Source: Prevotellaceae bacterium (lineage in GTDB: Bacteria > Bacteroidota > Bacteroidia > Bacteroidales > Bacteroidaceae). Taken from it: a stretch of 7,934 nt of DNA. Below, one piece after another: positions 1-5,222 of the stretch; within the stretch, counting starts at the first letter, position 1; each line of letters opens with the position of its first letter. The notes below the pieces were generated by a model that saw only the letters and a program-made list of their open reading frames with translations, had not been told where the DNA came from and made no database searches. The stretch lies in NCBI GenBank assembly GCA_030536165.1, contig JAUNQM010000106.1:1-7934 (forward strand). The letters are read 5' to 3'. The translations under genes were made by a program, and so were the position numbers.

Positions 1-2
1 GG

Positions 3-152
3 CACCTAACAGGACGCGCTGCCGACATAGACTGCGGCACGGCACGAAACAAGAAAGTCTTTGACTGGCTCAACACCCATCGTAACACTCTCCCCATACG
101 CGAGCTCCTCTGGGAAGGCAACGGCCGCTGGGTGCACGTGGCGATAAAGTGA
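3..152 (+). CDS. C-terminal fragment of an M15-type peptidoglycan peptidase (D-Ala-D-Ala carboxypeptidase/endolysin-like)
   Basis: This open frame enters from the left edge and stops at TGA 150-152, so only the last 49 codons are visible. The first visible residues read HLTGRAADIDCG and the end reads LLWEGNGRWVHVAIK. These match the two zinc-site blocks of the M15A/M15_3 peptidases: an H-x6-D pair (His at 3-5, Asp at 24-26) and the distal WVHV histidine (135-137). The invariant ligand set His, Asp, His is therefore intact. Family members cleave D-Ala-D-Ala or related peptide bonds in peptidoglycan, and many are prophage lysins or cell-wall remodelling enzymes. The missing N-terminus prevents judging signal peptide, length or host versus phage origin. 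An antisense ORF covers the same bases but has no recognisable protein features. The family call rests on motif recall only. Confidence 0.8.
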   Translation, partial: HLTGRAADIDCGTARNKKVFDWLNTHRNTLPIRELLWEGNGRWVHVAIK

Positions 153-292
153 CAAAGTATGCACACCCAAGTCCACAACCTCCCCACTCGTCATCCTGCC
201 CCCACATACGTCAGCCCAAACACCTCCATCGAAACGAGTCGTGCCATACTATGCCCTCGAAACAAGTCCTTCATCGTTGCGAAGTGAAAAGT

Positions 293-332
293 TCGTCACG
301 TAGGGGATTCTGAATCGAGTTCAGAATGACGA
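293..332. repeat. Bulged palindromic intergenic element
   Basis: The core is a perfect 8-bp inverted repeat, ATTCTGAA (307-314) and TTCAGAAT (320-327), around the loop TCGAG. It is flanked by an outer pair, TCGTC (293-297) and GACGA (328-332). The left side carries a nine-base unpaired stretch (298-306) containing GGGG. No T-run follows on either strand, so it is not an intrinsic terminator. The core resembles the dispersed TTCAGAATGACG-type palindromes I recall from intergenic regions of many bacterial genomes. Only one copy is present here, so its repetitive nature is an inference. Confidence 0.5.
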
Positions 333-402
333 GTTGTGTGGCTCAGAATCATACGTAACGAAGAATTTCCACGTTAGATTTCCTTAATACGATAATTATT
401 CG

Positions 403-410
403 TAACTTTG
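403..410 (+). promoter_or_regulatory. Bacteroidota-type -7 element of the luxS promoter
   Basis: TAACTTTG at 403-410 is a consensus TAnnTTTG box in an AT-rich stretch. The expected -33 TTTG about 19 bases upstream is not well conserved. With the start point a few bases downstream of the box, the luxS leader would be only about 11-13 nucleotides, because the ATG is at 428. Confidence 0.65.
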
Positions 411-427
411 CACGAAAATAGAAACCT

Positions 428-898
428 ATGGAAAAGATAGCAAGCTTTACAATCGACCACACGAAACTCATGCCAGGCGTGTATGTTTCGAGGAAAGACA
501 AGGTTGGCGACACTGTGGTCACTACTTTCGACATAAGGATGAAGGCACCGAACCGCGAACCAGTACTCACCAATGAAGCCATACACACTATTGAGCACCT
601 TGCTGCGACCTATCTGCGCAACGACGAAACGTGGAAAGACCGCATCGTGTATTGGGGACCTATGGGCTGCCTCACGGGCAACTACCTCATCATAAGCGGC
701 GACTACACGGCTGACGATATTGTGCCTCTGATGAGAAAGACGTTTGAGTTTATCGCTGACTTTGAAGGTGAGATACCAGGCACAAAAGCCGACGAATGTG
801 GCAACTACAAGATGCATTCGCTCGCCGAAGCAAAAGCCGAAAGCAAAAGATATCTTGACGAAGTGCTCAACAACAACTGCCCAACGGTGTACGAATAA
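428..898 (+). CDS. luxS: S-ribosylhomocysteine lyase LuxS (AI-2 synthase)
   Basis: This 156-residue protein is full length for the LuxS family (about 150-170 residues). LuxS is a cytosolic metalloenzyme of the activated methyl cycle. It cleaves S-ribosylhomocysteine to homocysteine and 4,5-dihydroxy-2,3-pentanedione, the precursor of autoinducer-2. The defining motifs are present: HTIEH at 53-57 supplies two metal-binding histidines (53, 57) and the acid/base Glu56, GPMGC at 77-81 supplies catalytic Cys81, and ECGNY at 123-127 supplies the third ligand, Cys124. The ATG at 428 is the first start after the promoter and gives the expected N-terminus. No pfs/mtnN nucleosidase gene, its metabolic predecessor, is visible nearby. 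The next gene starts 42 bases downstream without an obvious promoter, so the two may share a transcript. Confidence 0.98.
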   Translation: MEKIASFTIDHTKLMPGVYVSRKDKVGDTVVTTFDIRMKAPNREPVLTNEAIHTIEHLAATYLRNDETWKDRIVYWGPMGCLTGNYLIISGDYTADDIVPLMRKTFEFIADFEGEIPGTKADECGNYKMHSLAEAKAESKRYLDEVLNNNCPTVYE

Positions 899-939
899 GC
901 CGCCCACGCGTGCGCACGTATATAATAATGTGTAATTAG

Positions 940-1851
940 ATGAGAAGAAAGATATTCACTATAGCCTCCCTTATTGCTCTTACAGTGCTGACCAGCAGTT
1001 GCATCATACAAACCAATAAGCATGAGGCTCAGGTAAAAAAGACCGAGCAAACCGACTTCTACCCTATTCCACCACTCGTGCCAGACAGCCTCACCTTTGG
1101 CGGAGAAACAGTAAAACTCGACCGCGAAGACTTGGTTGAAAGGCTCGACCGCGAACTGATGTCGGTGACATACAACCAAATCACGACATTGCTTATACTG
1201 CGTCGTGCTGGCAAGATATTCCCACGCATTGAGCCAATACTGCGCAAACACGGACTTCCTGACGACCTGAAATACCTTGCCGTGATAGAAAGTTCGCTTA
1301 ACCCTGCAGCACATTCACGTGCAGGTGCCGCGGGACTGTGGCAGTTTATGCCAGTTACAGCTCTGGAATATGGTTTGGAGATTAGCCCGTATGTTGATGA
1401 GCGTTACAACATAGAAAAGGAAACTGAAGTTGCATGCGAATACTTGAAAAGAGCGCACAAACGTTTTGGCGACTGGATGACGACTGCTGCGTCGTACAAT
1501 GCAGGTATGGGCGGCATAGGCCGACGACTGAATGAGCAACTGGCAGAGAACGGCATGGACTTATGGCTGGTTGAGGAAACATCGCAATACATGTTCCGTC
1601 TGCTTTCGGCAAAGATGCTTTTCGACAATCCTGAAAATTTCGGTTTCAGAGTGACGGAAAAAGACCGATACCCATACCAAGAACCGAAAATCAGACTCTG
1701 CGTTGACTATCCGATAGCCGACCTTCCGACGTTTGCAAAGGAAAACAACTGTCCGTACGTGGCATTGCGTCGCGCAAACCTATGGCTTCGCTCCGACGCC
1801 CTGCCAAACCCAACACGCAAGCGCTACACAATCATCATACCACAGAATTAG
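940..1851 (+). CDS. MltD-like lytic transglycosylase lipoprotein (SLT domain)
   Basis: The 303-residue product begins with a lipoprotein-type signal: MRRK, a hydrophobic stretch, then LTSSC with lipidation Cys21. It is probably anchored in an envelope membrane facing the periplasm. A goose-type/SLT lytic transglycosylase domain spans about residues 95-230. The catalytic glutamate is Glu117 in VIESSLNP, followed by GLWQFMP (132-138) and AASYNAG (183-189), all hallmarks of the Slt/MltD fold. Such enzymes cut the MurNAc-GlcNAc bond of peptidoglycan and leave 1,6-anhydro ends. Unlike E. coli MltD it lacks evident C-terminal LysM repeats; the last 70 residues are a short, unrecognised tail ending in RYTIIIPQN. 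It lies 41 bases after luxS with no TAnnTTTG box between them. The enzyme class is secure; the exact Mlt subtype is not. Confidence 0.93.
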   Translation: MRRKIFTIASLIALTVLTSSCIIQTNKHEAQVKKTEQTDFYPIPPLVPDSLTFGGETVKLDREDLVERLDRELMSVTYNQITTLLILRRAGKIFPRIEPILRKHGLPDDLKYLAVIESSLNPAAHSRAGAAGLWQFMPVTALEYGLEISPYVDERYNIEKETEVACEYLKRAHKRFGDWMTTAASYNAGMGGIGRRLNEQLAENGMDLWLVEETSQYMFRLLSAKMLFDNPENFGFRVTEKDRYPYQEPKIRLCVDYPIADLPTFAKENNCPYVALRRANLWLRSDALPNPTRKRYTIIIPQN

Positions 1852-1866
1852 GAACTCGCAACCGTT

Positions 1867-1886
1867 ATTGATTGTCTCTAATCAAT
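1867..1886. terminator. Possible weak bidirectional terminator between convergent genes
   Basis: A perfect 7-bp inverted repeat, ATTGATT (1867-1873) and AATCAAT (1880-1886) with a six-base loop, lies between two convergent reading frames. Its right arm overlaps the stop codon of the minus-strand gene. The stem is AT-rich and has no T-run on either side, so termination is suggested mainly by position. Confidence 0.25.
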
Positions 1887-3093
1887 CAACTACCATTGCC
1901 ACATGAGGGCGCTTCTCCAAGTCCTTGCCTCGCTTTAGGAAGACTATAGCACGGAATGACTCACCCACCGCTGGCACATTCTTCCCTTGCTCCATGAACA
2001 TATCGACCGACACATAGCCCGACGTGAACGATGGTCCACTTGTGCCTGCCTCAACAATAGGCGCGCTTACGTCAGCCAGTTCCCACGCTATGTAACCTTT
2101 GTCATGGTTTACAAACGTCACTTTCAATTCGCGGATACCGAACTCGGCAGCTCCACTGCCCTTCGCATACACCTTATATATAATAGCCGACTTGAACTTG
2201 TTCTTCTCAGGTATCACTGGCACAAAGTCAACAAACTGCCCAGGACTTGCAGTGGCATGATACGTGGCCGAAACAAAGTGGCGCGACTTGGCATCATAGA
2301 CGTGAGTATGCCTGTGCTCGGGATCAACGTGTTCCACATAGCCCGTCTCACAAGGGAACACCTCGTTAATCTTTCTTTGCGATAGGATTCCGCAATACAC
2401 ATTCGATGACTCGCCGTCTTTCTTGTCTTTCAAGATTACGTCGTACATCTGCCCTACATTCACAAAATGATGTTGGTTGCCTGTCTTTGGCAATGCCGGA
2501 TTCACTCGCAGAGCATGAACCTCACAGTTTGCCTCCTTACCGTCGATGCCTACCAGCGATGCAAACTTCAGCTTGCGGCCATTGGTTTCAAACTCAGAAA
2601 CCTTCGTCACAACCATCGGCACAGCAATATGGAATCCCATCCCGTTGACAATGCGCTCCATCTCAGTAGAATCGGCGAGTGTTTCCTGTGGCCGCATCAA
2701 GCGTGCAGTCACGTATGCCTTGCCAACCTTCTCCACAAGCGATGGGAACGCCTTGCCGGAATCGTCCTTCTGGCGTTCATAATCCTCGCGTCGCAGGTTC
2801 GACAGGTTCCACAGATTCAAGAACGGCACAAAGTGGAACTCAGCACTTGCCACAGCGACCTTGACCGCAGCATTCAGCATGGCAGAATGAAGCAGCGACG
2901 GTTTCACGACATCAAGTTTCATATACTCAGCCAACAACTGGCGGCAATAAAGCGGCGAAAGTTTTTCACTCTCACGGTTCAGCACCTTGCATATAGTCCA
3001 GGCGTATTCCTCCACTACCCTTCTATCATCTGGCGCAGCATCGGCAAACAACTTTTGCAACTCTCGCAACTGTACGGCTAAATCTTCTTCCAT
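1882..3093 (-). CDS. Conserved-looking protein of unknown function, 403 residues
   Basis: I do not recognise this protein and assign no function. It has no signal peptide or membrane segment and appears cytosolic. Residues 1 to about 135 look helical, with a conserved-looking core FLNLWNLSNLRREDY (91-105) followed by SLVEKVGKAY (118-127). From about 150 to the end it looks beta-rich, with alternating hydrophobic strands and glycines, possibly two or three small barrels. One of these contains a histidine-rich stretch (His260, 262, 264, 272, 279) around HVYDAKSRHFVS, and the pattern there faintly recalls an OB or cold-shock fold. The start ATG (3091-3093) lies about 20 bases downstream of the expected start site of a minus-strand promoter. 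Base composition matches the neighbours, so nothing suggests recent transfer. It is divergent from infC and convergent with the transglycosylase gene, hence monocistronic here. Confidence 0.88.
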   Translation of the reverse strand: MEEDLAVQLRELQKLFADAAPDDRRVVEEYAWTICKVLNRESEKLSPLYCRQLLAEYMKLDVVKPSLLHSAMLNAAVKVAVASAEFHFVPFLNLWNLSNLRREDYERQKDDSGKAFPSLVEKVGKAYVTARLMRPQETLADSTEMERIVNGMGFHIAVPMVVTKVSEFETNGRKLKFASLVGIDGKEANCEVHALRVNPALPKTGNQHHFVNVGQMYDVILKDKKDGESSNVYCGILSQRKINEVFPCETGYVEHVDPEHRHTHVYDAKSRHFVSATYHATASPGQFVDFVPVIPEKNKFKSAIIYKVYAKGSGAAEFGIRELKVTFVNHDKGYIAWELADVSAPIVEAGTSGPSFTSGYVSVDMFMEQGKNVPAVGESFRAIVFLKRGKDLEKRPHVAMVVD

Positions 3094-3118
3094 AGGTTAT
3101 AATTTGATTTCTCACCCA

Positions 3119-3126
3119 CAAAGTTA
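3119..3126 (-). promoter_or_regulatory. -7 element of the promoter for the 403-residue unknown protein
   Basis: Read on the minus strand this is TAACTTTG, a consensus TAnnTTTG box, 25 bases upstream of the ATG at 3093. The -33 region is T-rich but lacks a clear TTTG. It forms a back-to-back pair with the infC promoter about 110 bp away. Confidence 0.6.
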
Positions 3127-3208
3127 CAACATTTTATCATAAAAAACATGGAATAATCAAAGAATCAAAAGATTTTATTCATAAAAACGCAAAATTATCC
3201 TAAAAAAG

Positions 3209-3240
3209 TTTGGCAGATTGATGAAATTACACTACCTTTG
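3209..3240 (+). promoter_or_regulatory. Bacteroidota-type promoter of the infC-rpmI-rplT operon
   Basis: TACCTTTG at 3233-3240 fits the TAnnTTTG -7 box, and TTTG at 3209-3212 lies 20 bases upstream in the -33 position. The expected start near 3245-3248 leaves an infC leader of about 40 bases. No Shine-Dalgarno sequence precedes the ATG at 3289, as is usual in this phylum. Confidence 0.7.
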
Positions 3241-3288
3241 CAGCCGCTTAAGCAAATTCATCATAAAAAAGACGTTATAACGCACTAA

Positions 3289-3972
3289 ATGAAAAAAGAC
3301 GATTTAAAGAATCAATATCGCATCAACGAGCAGATACGCGTGCCTGAGGTGCGCATCGTTAGCGATGGTGGAGCAGAAGTTGTATCGACTCGCACAGCGC
3401 TCGATATGGCTCGACAGCAAGGAGTTGACCTTGTTGAGATATCACCTAACGCCAAGCCTCCTGTATGCCGACTTATTGATTATTCAAAGTTCCTTTATCA
3501 GCAGAAAAAGCGTCAGAAGGAAATGAAAGCTAAGCAAGTCAAGGTTGAAGTGAAAGAGATTCGTTTCGGACCTCAGACCGACGACCACGACTACAACTTC
3601 AAGCTCAAGCACGCCACGGAATTCCTCAAGGCAGGCAACAAGGTAAGAGCATACGTCTTCTTCCGCGGACGTTCAATCCTCTTCAAAGAGCAAGGCGAAG
3701 TGCTATTACTCCGTTTTGCCAACGACCTCGAAGAATATGGCAAAGTAGAGTCAATGCCTTCACTCGAAGGAAAGAAAATGTTCCTCTACCTCTCACCAAA
3801 GAAGGCTGGACAAGCCAAGAAAAGCCAGCAGGCAATGGACAAAGAAAAGGCCGAGGTAAAACGCAAAGAAGAAGAGCAGGCACAAAAGGAAGAGCAAGCC
3901 GCTCAGAACTCAGTCTTCGCCAACGCAAAGATTTCCCCAGAAGCTCTTGCAAAGCTTAAAGGCGAGGAATAA
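3289..3972 (+). CDS. infC: Translation initiation factor IF-3 with a charged C-terminal extension
   Basis: IF-3 binds the 30S subunit, keeps it apart from 50S and checks the initiator tRNA-start codon pairing. The N-terminal domain begins YRINEQIRVPEVRIV (10-24) and contains DLVEISPNAKPPVCRLIDY (47-65), the family signature. A lysine-rich linker helix (about 68-86) leads to the C-terminal domain with VKEIRFGPQTDDHDY (88-102) and AYVFFRGR (121-128). The canonical fold ends near SPKK (169-172). The remaining 55 residues, rich in Lys, Glu, Gln and Ala, probably form a helix or coiled coil; typical IF-3 proteins have about 170-180 residues against 227 here. The start is ATG rather than the rare AUU used for autoregulation in E. 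coli. thrS, the usual upstream partner, is absent. rpmI follows after 85 bases. Confidence 0.98.
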   Translation: MKKDDLKNQYRINEQIRVPEVRIVSDGGAEVVSTRTALDMARQQGVDLVEISPNAKPPVCRLIDYSKFLYQQKKRQKEMKAKQVKVEVKEIRFGPQTDDHDYNFKLKHATEFLKAGNKVRAYVFFRGRSILFKEQGEVLLLRFANDLEEYGKVESMPSLEGKKMFLYLSPKKAGQAKKSQQAMDKEKAEVKRKEEEQAQKEEQAAQNSVFANAKISPEALAKLKGEE

Positions 3973-3995
3973 GTTACTAAAGCAAAGAATAAACG

Positions 3996-4026
3996 TGCAG
4001 CGCGCCACGGTATATGCGTTGCTGCA
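3996..4026 (+). promoter_or_regulatory. Hairpin in the infC-rpmI junction, candidate L20 control site
   Basis: TGCAGC (3996-4001) pairs with GCTGCA (4021-4026). Inside it, CGC (4003-4005) pairs with GCG (4016-4018) across a small asymmetric internal loop, leaving a ten-base apical loop. No T-run follows, so it is not a terminator. It ends 31 bases before the rpmI start. In E. coli, L20 represses rpmI-rplT translation by binding RNA structures in this same region, but this sequence is not obviously similar, so the role is an inference from position. Confidence 0.4.
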
Positions 4027-4057
4027 TTGATGTATAACAAATAAAATTTATAAAACA

Positions 4058-4255
4058 ATGCCAAAAGTAAAAACTAACTCCGCAGCGAAGAAAAGATTTC
4101 GCTTCACGGGCACAGGCAAGATCAAAAGACGTCATGCCTACCACAGTCACATTCTGACTAAGAAGACAAAGAAGCAAAAGCGTAATTTGGACCACACAGC
4201 AATCGTTGATCCATCTAACACAAAGCAGGTACGTGACTTGCTCAACTTGCGTTAA
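4058..4255 (+). CDS. rpmI: 50S ribosomal protein L35
   Basis: The 65-residue product is the normal length for bL35. It begins MPKVKTNSAAKKRFRFTGTG and continues with KIKRRHAYHSHILTKK, the family's conserved basic block, then KTKKQKRNL. It is strongly basic, as expected for a protein buried in 23S rRNA of the large subunit. The ATG at 4058 gives the canonical MPK start. The gene sits between infC and rplT in the conserved order, with 37 bases to rplT and no promoter visible between, so it is expressed from the infC promoter unless the upstream hairpin modulates it. Confidence 0.98.
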   Translation: MPKVKTNSAAKKRFRFTGTGKIKRRHAYHSHILTKKTKKQKRNLDHTAIVDPSNTKQVRDLLNLR

Positions 4256-4292
4256 TTAACAAGATGTTGAACTCTTTAAAATGTAAAGAATT

Positions 4293-4637
4293 ATGCCAAG
4301 ATCAGTAAATCACGTTGCTTCAAGAGCAAAAAGAAAGAGAATATTAAAGCTTACTCGCGGCTACTTCGGAGCGAGAAGAAATGTTTGGACAGTTGCCAAG
4401 AACACTTGGGAGAAGGGTCTTACCTACGCATTCCGCGACAGAAAGAACAAGAAGCGCAACTTCCGCGCATTGTGGATTCAGCGTATCAACGCTGCAGCAC
4501 GCATGGAAGGTATGAGCTACTCAGTTCTCATGGGTAACCTCAAGAAGGCTGGTATCGAAATCAACCGCAAGGTCCTCGCTGACCTCGCAGTTAACAATCC
4601 AGAGGCTTTCAAGGCAATCGTAAACAAGGTTAAGTAA
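4293..4637 (+). CDS. rplT: 50S ribosomal protein L20
   Basis: The 114-residue product is full length for bL20, an early 23S rRNA-binding assembly protein of the large subunit. It starts MPRSVNHVASRAKRKRILKL, followed by the GYFGARRNVWTVAK block and the C-terminal globular half containing LWIQRINAAARMEGMSYSVLM and NRKVLADLAVNNPEAFKAIV, all typical of the family. In E. coli and B. subtilis L20 also represses its own operon by binding leader or junction RNA; whether that holds here is untested. It is the last gene of the operon, and a strong intrinsic terminator begins 30 bases after its stop codon. Confidence 0.99.
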   Translation: MPRSVNHVASRAKRKRILKLTRGYFGARRNVWTVAKNTWEKGLTYAFRDRKNKKRNFRALWIQRINAAARMEGMSYSVLMGNLKKAGIEINRKVLADLAVNNPEAFKAIVNKVK

Positions 4638-4666
4638 ATTCCCAACACACTAACAAAACCGATATT

Positions 4667-4703
4667 AAAGGATCGTCATTCAGTAATGGCGGTCCTTTTT
4701 TTT
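4667..4703 (+). terminator. Intrinsic terminator of the infC-rpmI-rplT operon
   Basis: A 14-bp stem pairs 4667-4680 with 4685-4698, with two G-U wobbles and the tetraloop CAGT. It runs directly into eight consecutive T residues (4696-4703), the first three of which pair with AAA at the stem base. This is the clearest terminator in the window. On the minus strand the T-run is replaced by TTTAAT, so it should terminate leftward transcription poorly. Confidence 0.92.
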
Positions 4704-4786
4704 GTACACATACTGGCTGGTCAGCCACAACATTGTCTCGCCGTCACGAAATCACAGCCATCAATCATCAATAAAAAGAGCCCTTC

Positions 4787-4869
4787 ACACCTAAGGTGTT
4801 TCATGCGTTACACCTAAGGTGTGAGGGGTAGTAACACCTAAGGTGTGACAACAGTGACACCTAAGGTGT
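4787..4869. repeat. Array of four identical 13-bp palindromes at 23-24 bp spacing
   Basis: ACACCTAAGGTGT occurs without a mismatch at 4787-4799, 4810-4822, 4834-4846 and 4857-4869. Each copy is two 6-bp arms around a central A. Start-to-start distances are 23, 24 and 23 bp, a little over two helical turns. The 10-11 bp spacers are unrelated in sequence, so the units are conserved while the DNA between them is not. In RNA each unit could form a 5-bp stem with a three-base loop. Possible roles are a multi-site operator for a dimeric protein, a small dispersed palindromic repeat, or RNA processing structures in a leftward transcript. I do not recognise a named family. Confidence 0.9.
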
Positions 4870-4947
4870 GGAGACCTCAAACAAATGACAAGTAGAGAAA
4901 CATAGACACACAAAAAAAGCAGCTGCTTTCACAAGCGACCGCTTCAT
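4861..4947 (-). CDS. Possible 28-residue signal-peptide-like small protein or gene remnant
   Basis: ATG at 4945-4947 opens a short frame ending at TAG (4861-4863). The residues begin MKRSLVKAAAFFVCLCFSTC and end with HLFEVSTP. This is a positively charged N-region, a hydrophobic core and a FSTC sequence that loosely resembles a lipobox (Cys20). An in-frame TAA lies seven codons upstream, so this ATG is the natural start. It sits about 50 bases downstream of the expected start of a near-perfect leftward promoter, which is the main support. The stop codon falls inside the rightmost 13-bp palindrome. It may be a genuine small membrane or secreted peptide, the surviving 5' end of a lost lipoprotein gene, or a chance frame in a small RNA. 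No homologue is known to me. Confidence 0.35.
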   Translation of the reverse strand: MKRSLVKAAAFFVCLCFSTCHLFEVSTP

Positions 4948-5001
4948 ATAAATAGGTATTAGTTTTTAAAGGTATAAAGATTGTTTTCAGGATAACTGAT
5001 G

Positions 5002-5032
5002 CAAAGATAAGCATTTATTTTTATCTGACAAA
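5002..5032 (-). promoter_or_regulatory. Near-consensus leftward promoter in the rplT-valS spacer
   Basis: On the minus strand this reads TTTG (5032-5029), 19 bases, then TATCTTTG (5009-5002), an exact match to the Bacteroidota TTTG-N19-TAnnTTTG pattern. Transcription would start near 4996 and run left through the 28-codon ORF and the palindrome array. No recognised gene explains it. Confidence 0.65.
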
Positions 5033-5160
5033 CTTTTTCAAAAAAATTTCTGCAATTCGATTTTTGTGCGCCCACACATTAATATTATTTAACATTTGTA
5101 CAACATTCGCATACATTATGCAACGGTTATATCTTAGAGCTATGAAAAATCAAAATAAAT

Positions 5161-5191
5161 TTTGTTATTCGCTCACTTATTCGTAACTTTG
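5161..5191 (+). promoter_or_regulatory. Near-consensus promoter of valS
   Basis: TTTG at 5161-5164 and TAACTTTG at 5184-5191 are separated by exactly 19 bases, matching the Bacteroidota primary sigma-factor promoter. The expected start near 5197 gives a leader of about 26 nucleotides before the ATG at 5223, too short for a T-box or other large riboregulator. Confidence 0.85.
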
Positions 5192-5222
5192 CAAACAGAA
5201 TAAGATTAAACACACAAAATAT

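Larger units (their letters stand above)
4704..5222. other. 519-base rplT-valS spacer with no clear housekeeping gene
   Basis: This spacer contains, in order: a small inverted repeat TGGCTG-GT-CAGCCA (4714-4727), four copies of a 13-bp palindrome (4787-4869), a 28-codon minus-strand ORF (4861-4947), a leftward promoter (5002-5032), a short palindrome GCATACATTATGC (5109-5121) and the valS promoter (5161-5191). The stretch 5033-5160 is very AT-rich and nothing else is evident in it. No tRNA-like folds or T-box motifs were seen. Confidence 0.7.

Noticed and set aside
229..268. Near-direct repeat TCGAAACGAGTC (229-240) and TCGAAACAAGTC (257-268)
   Set aside because: Two 12-mers with one mismatch, no third copy and no associated structure; too little to call a repeat element.
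374..907. Long minus-strand ORF opposite luxS (177 codons)
   Set aside because: It is the antisense shadow of an unmistakable luxS, with no recognisable motifs or promoter.
2467..3081. Plus-strand ORF of 204 codons opposite the unknown 403-residue gene
   Set aside because: Its translation is rich in Cys, His, Arg and Ser with no domain-like pattern, and it lacks a promoter. The minus-strand frame is longer, has a promoter and has ordinary protein composition.
3273..3282. CGTTATAACG palindrome just upstream of infC as an operator
   Set aside because: A single 10-bp palindrome is expected several times by chance in 8 kb, and no second site supports it.
4773..4799. Terminator for the leftward transcript formed by the leftmost palindrome and a T5 run
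   Set aside because: The T-run on the minus strand begins nine bases after the short stem, too far for a normal intrinsic terminator.
4787..4869. Reading the palindrome array as a CRISPR array
   Set aside because: Repeats are only 13 bp and spacers 10-11 bp, far below CRISPR dimensions, and no cas gene is present.
4704..5222. T-box riboswitch controlling valS
   Set aside because: The predicted leader is only about 26 bases, and no specifier loop, T-box sequence or antiterminator is visible.
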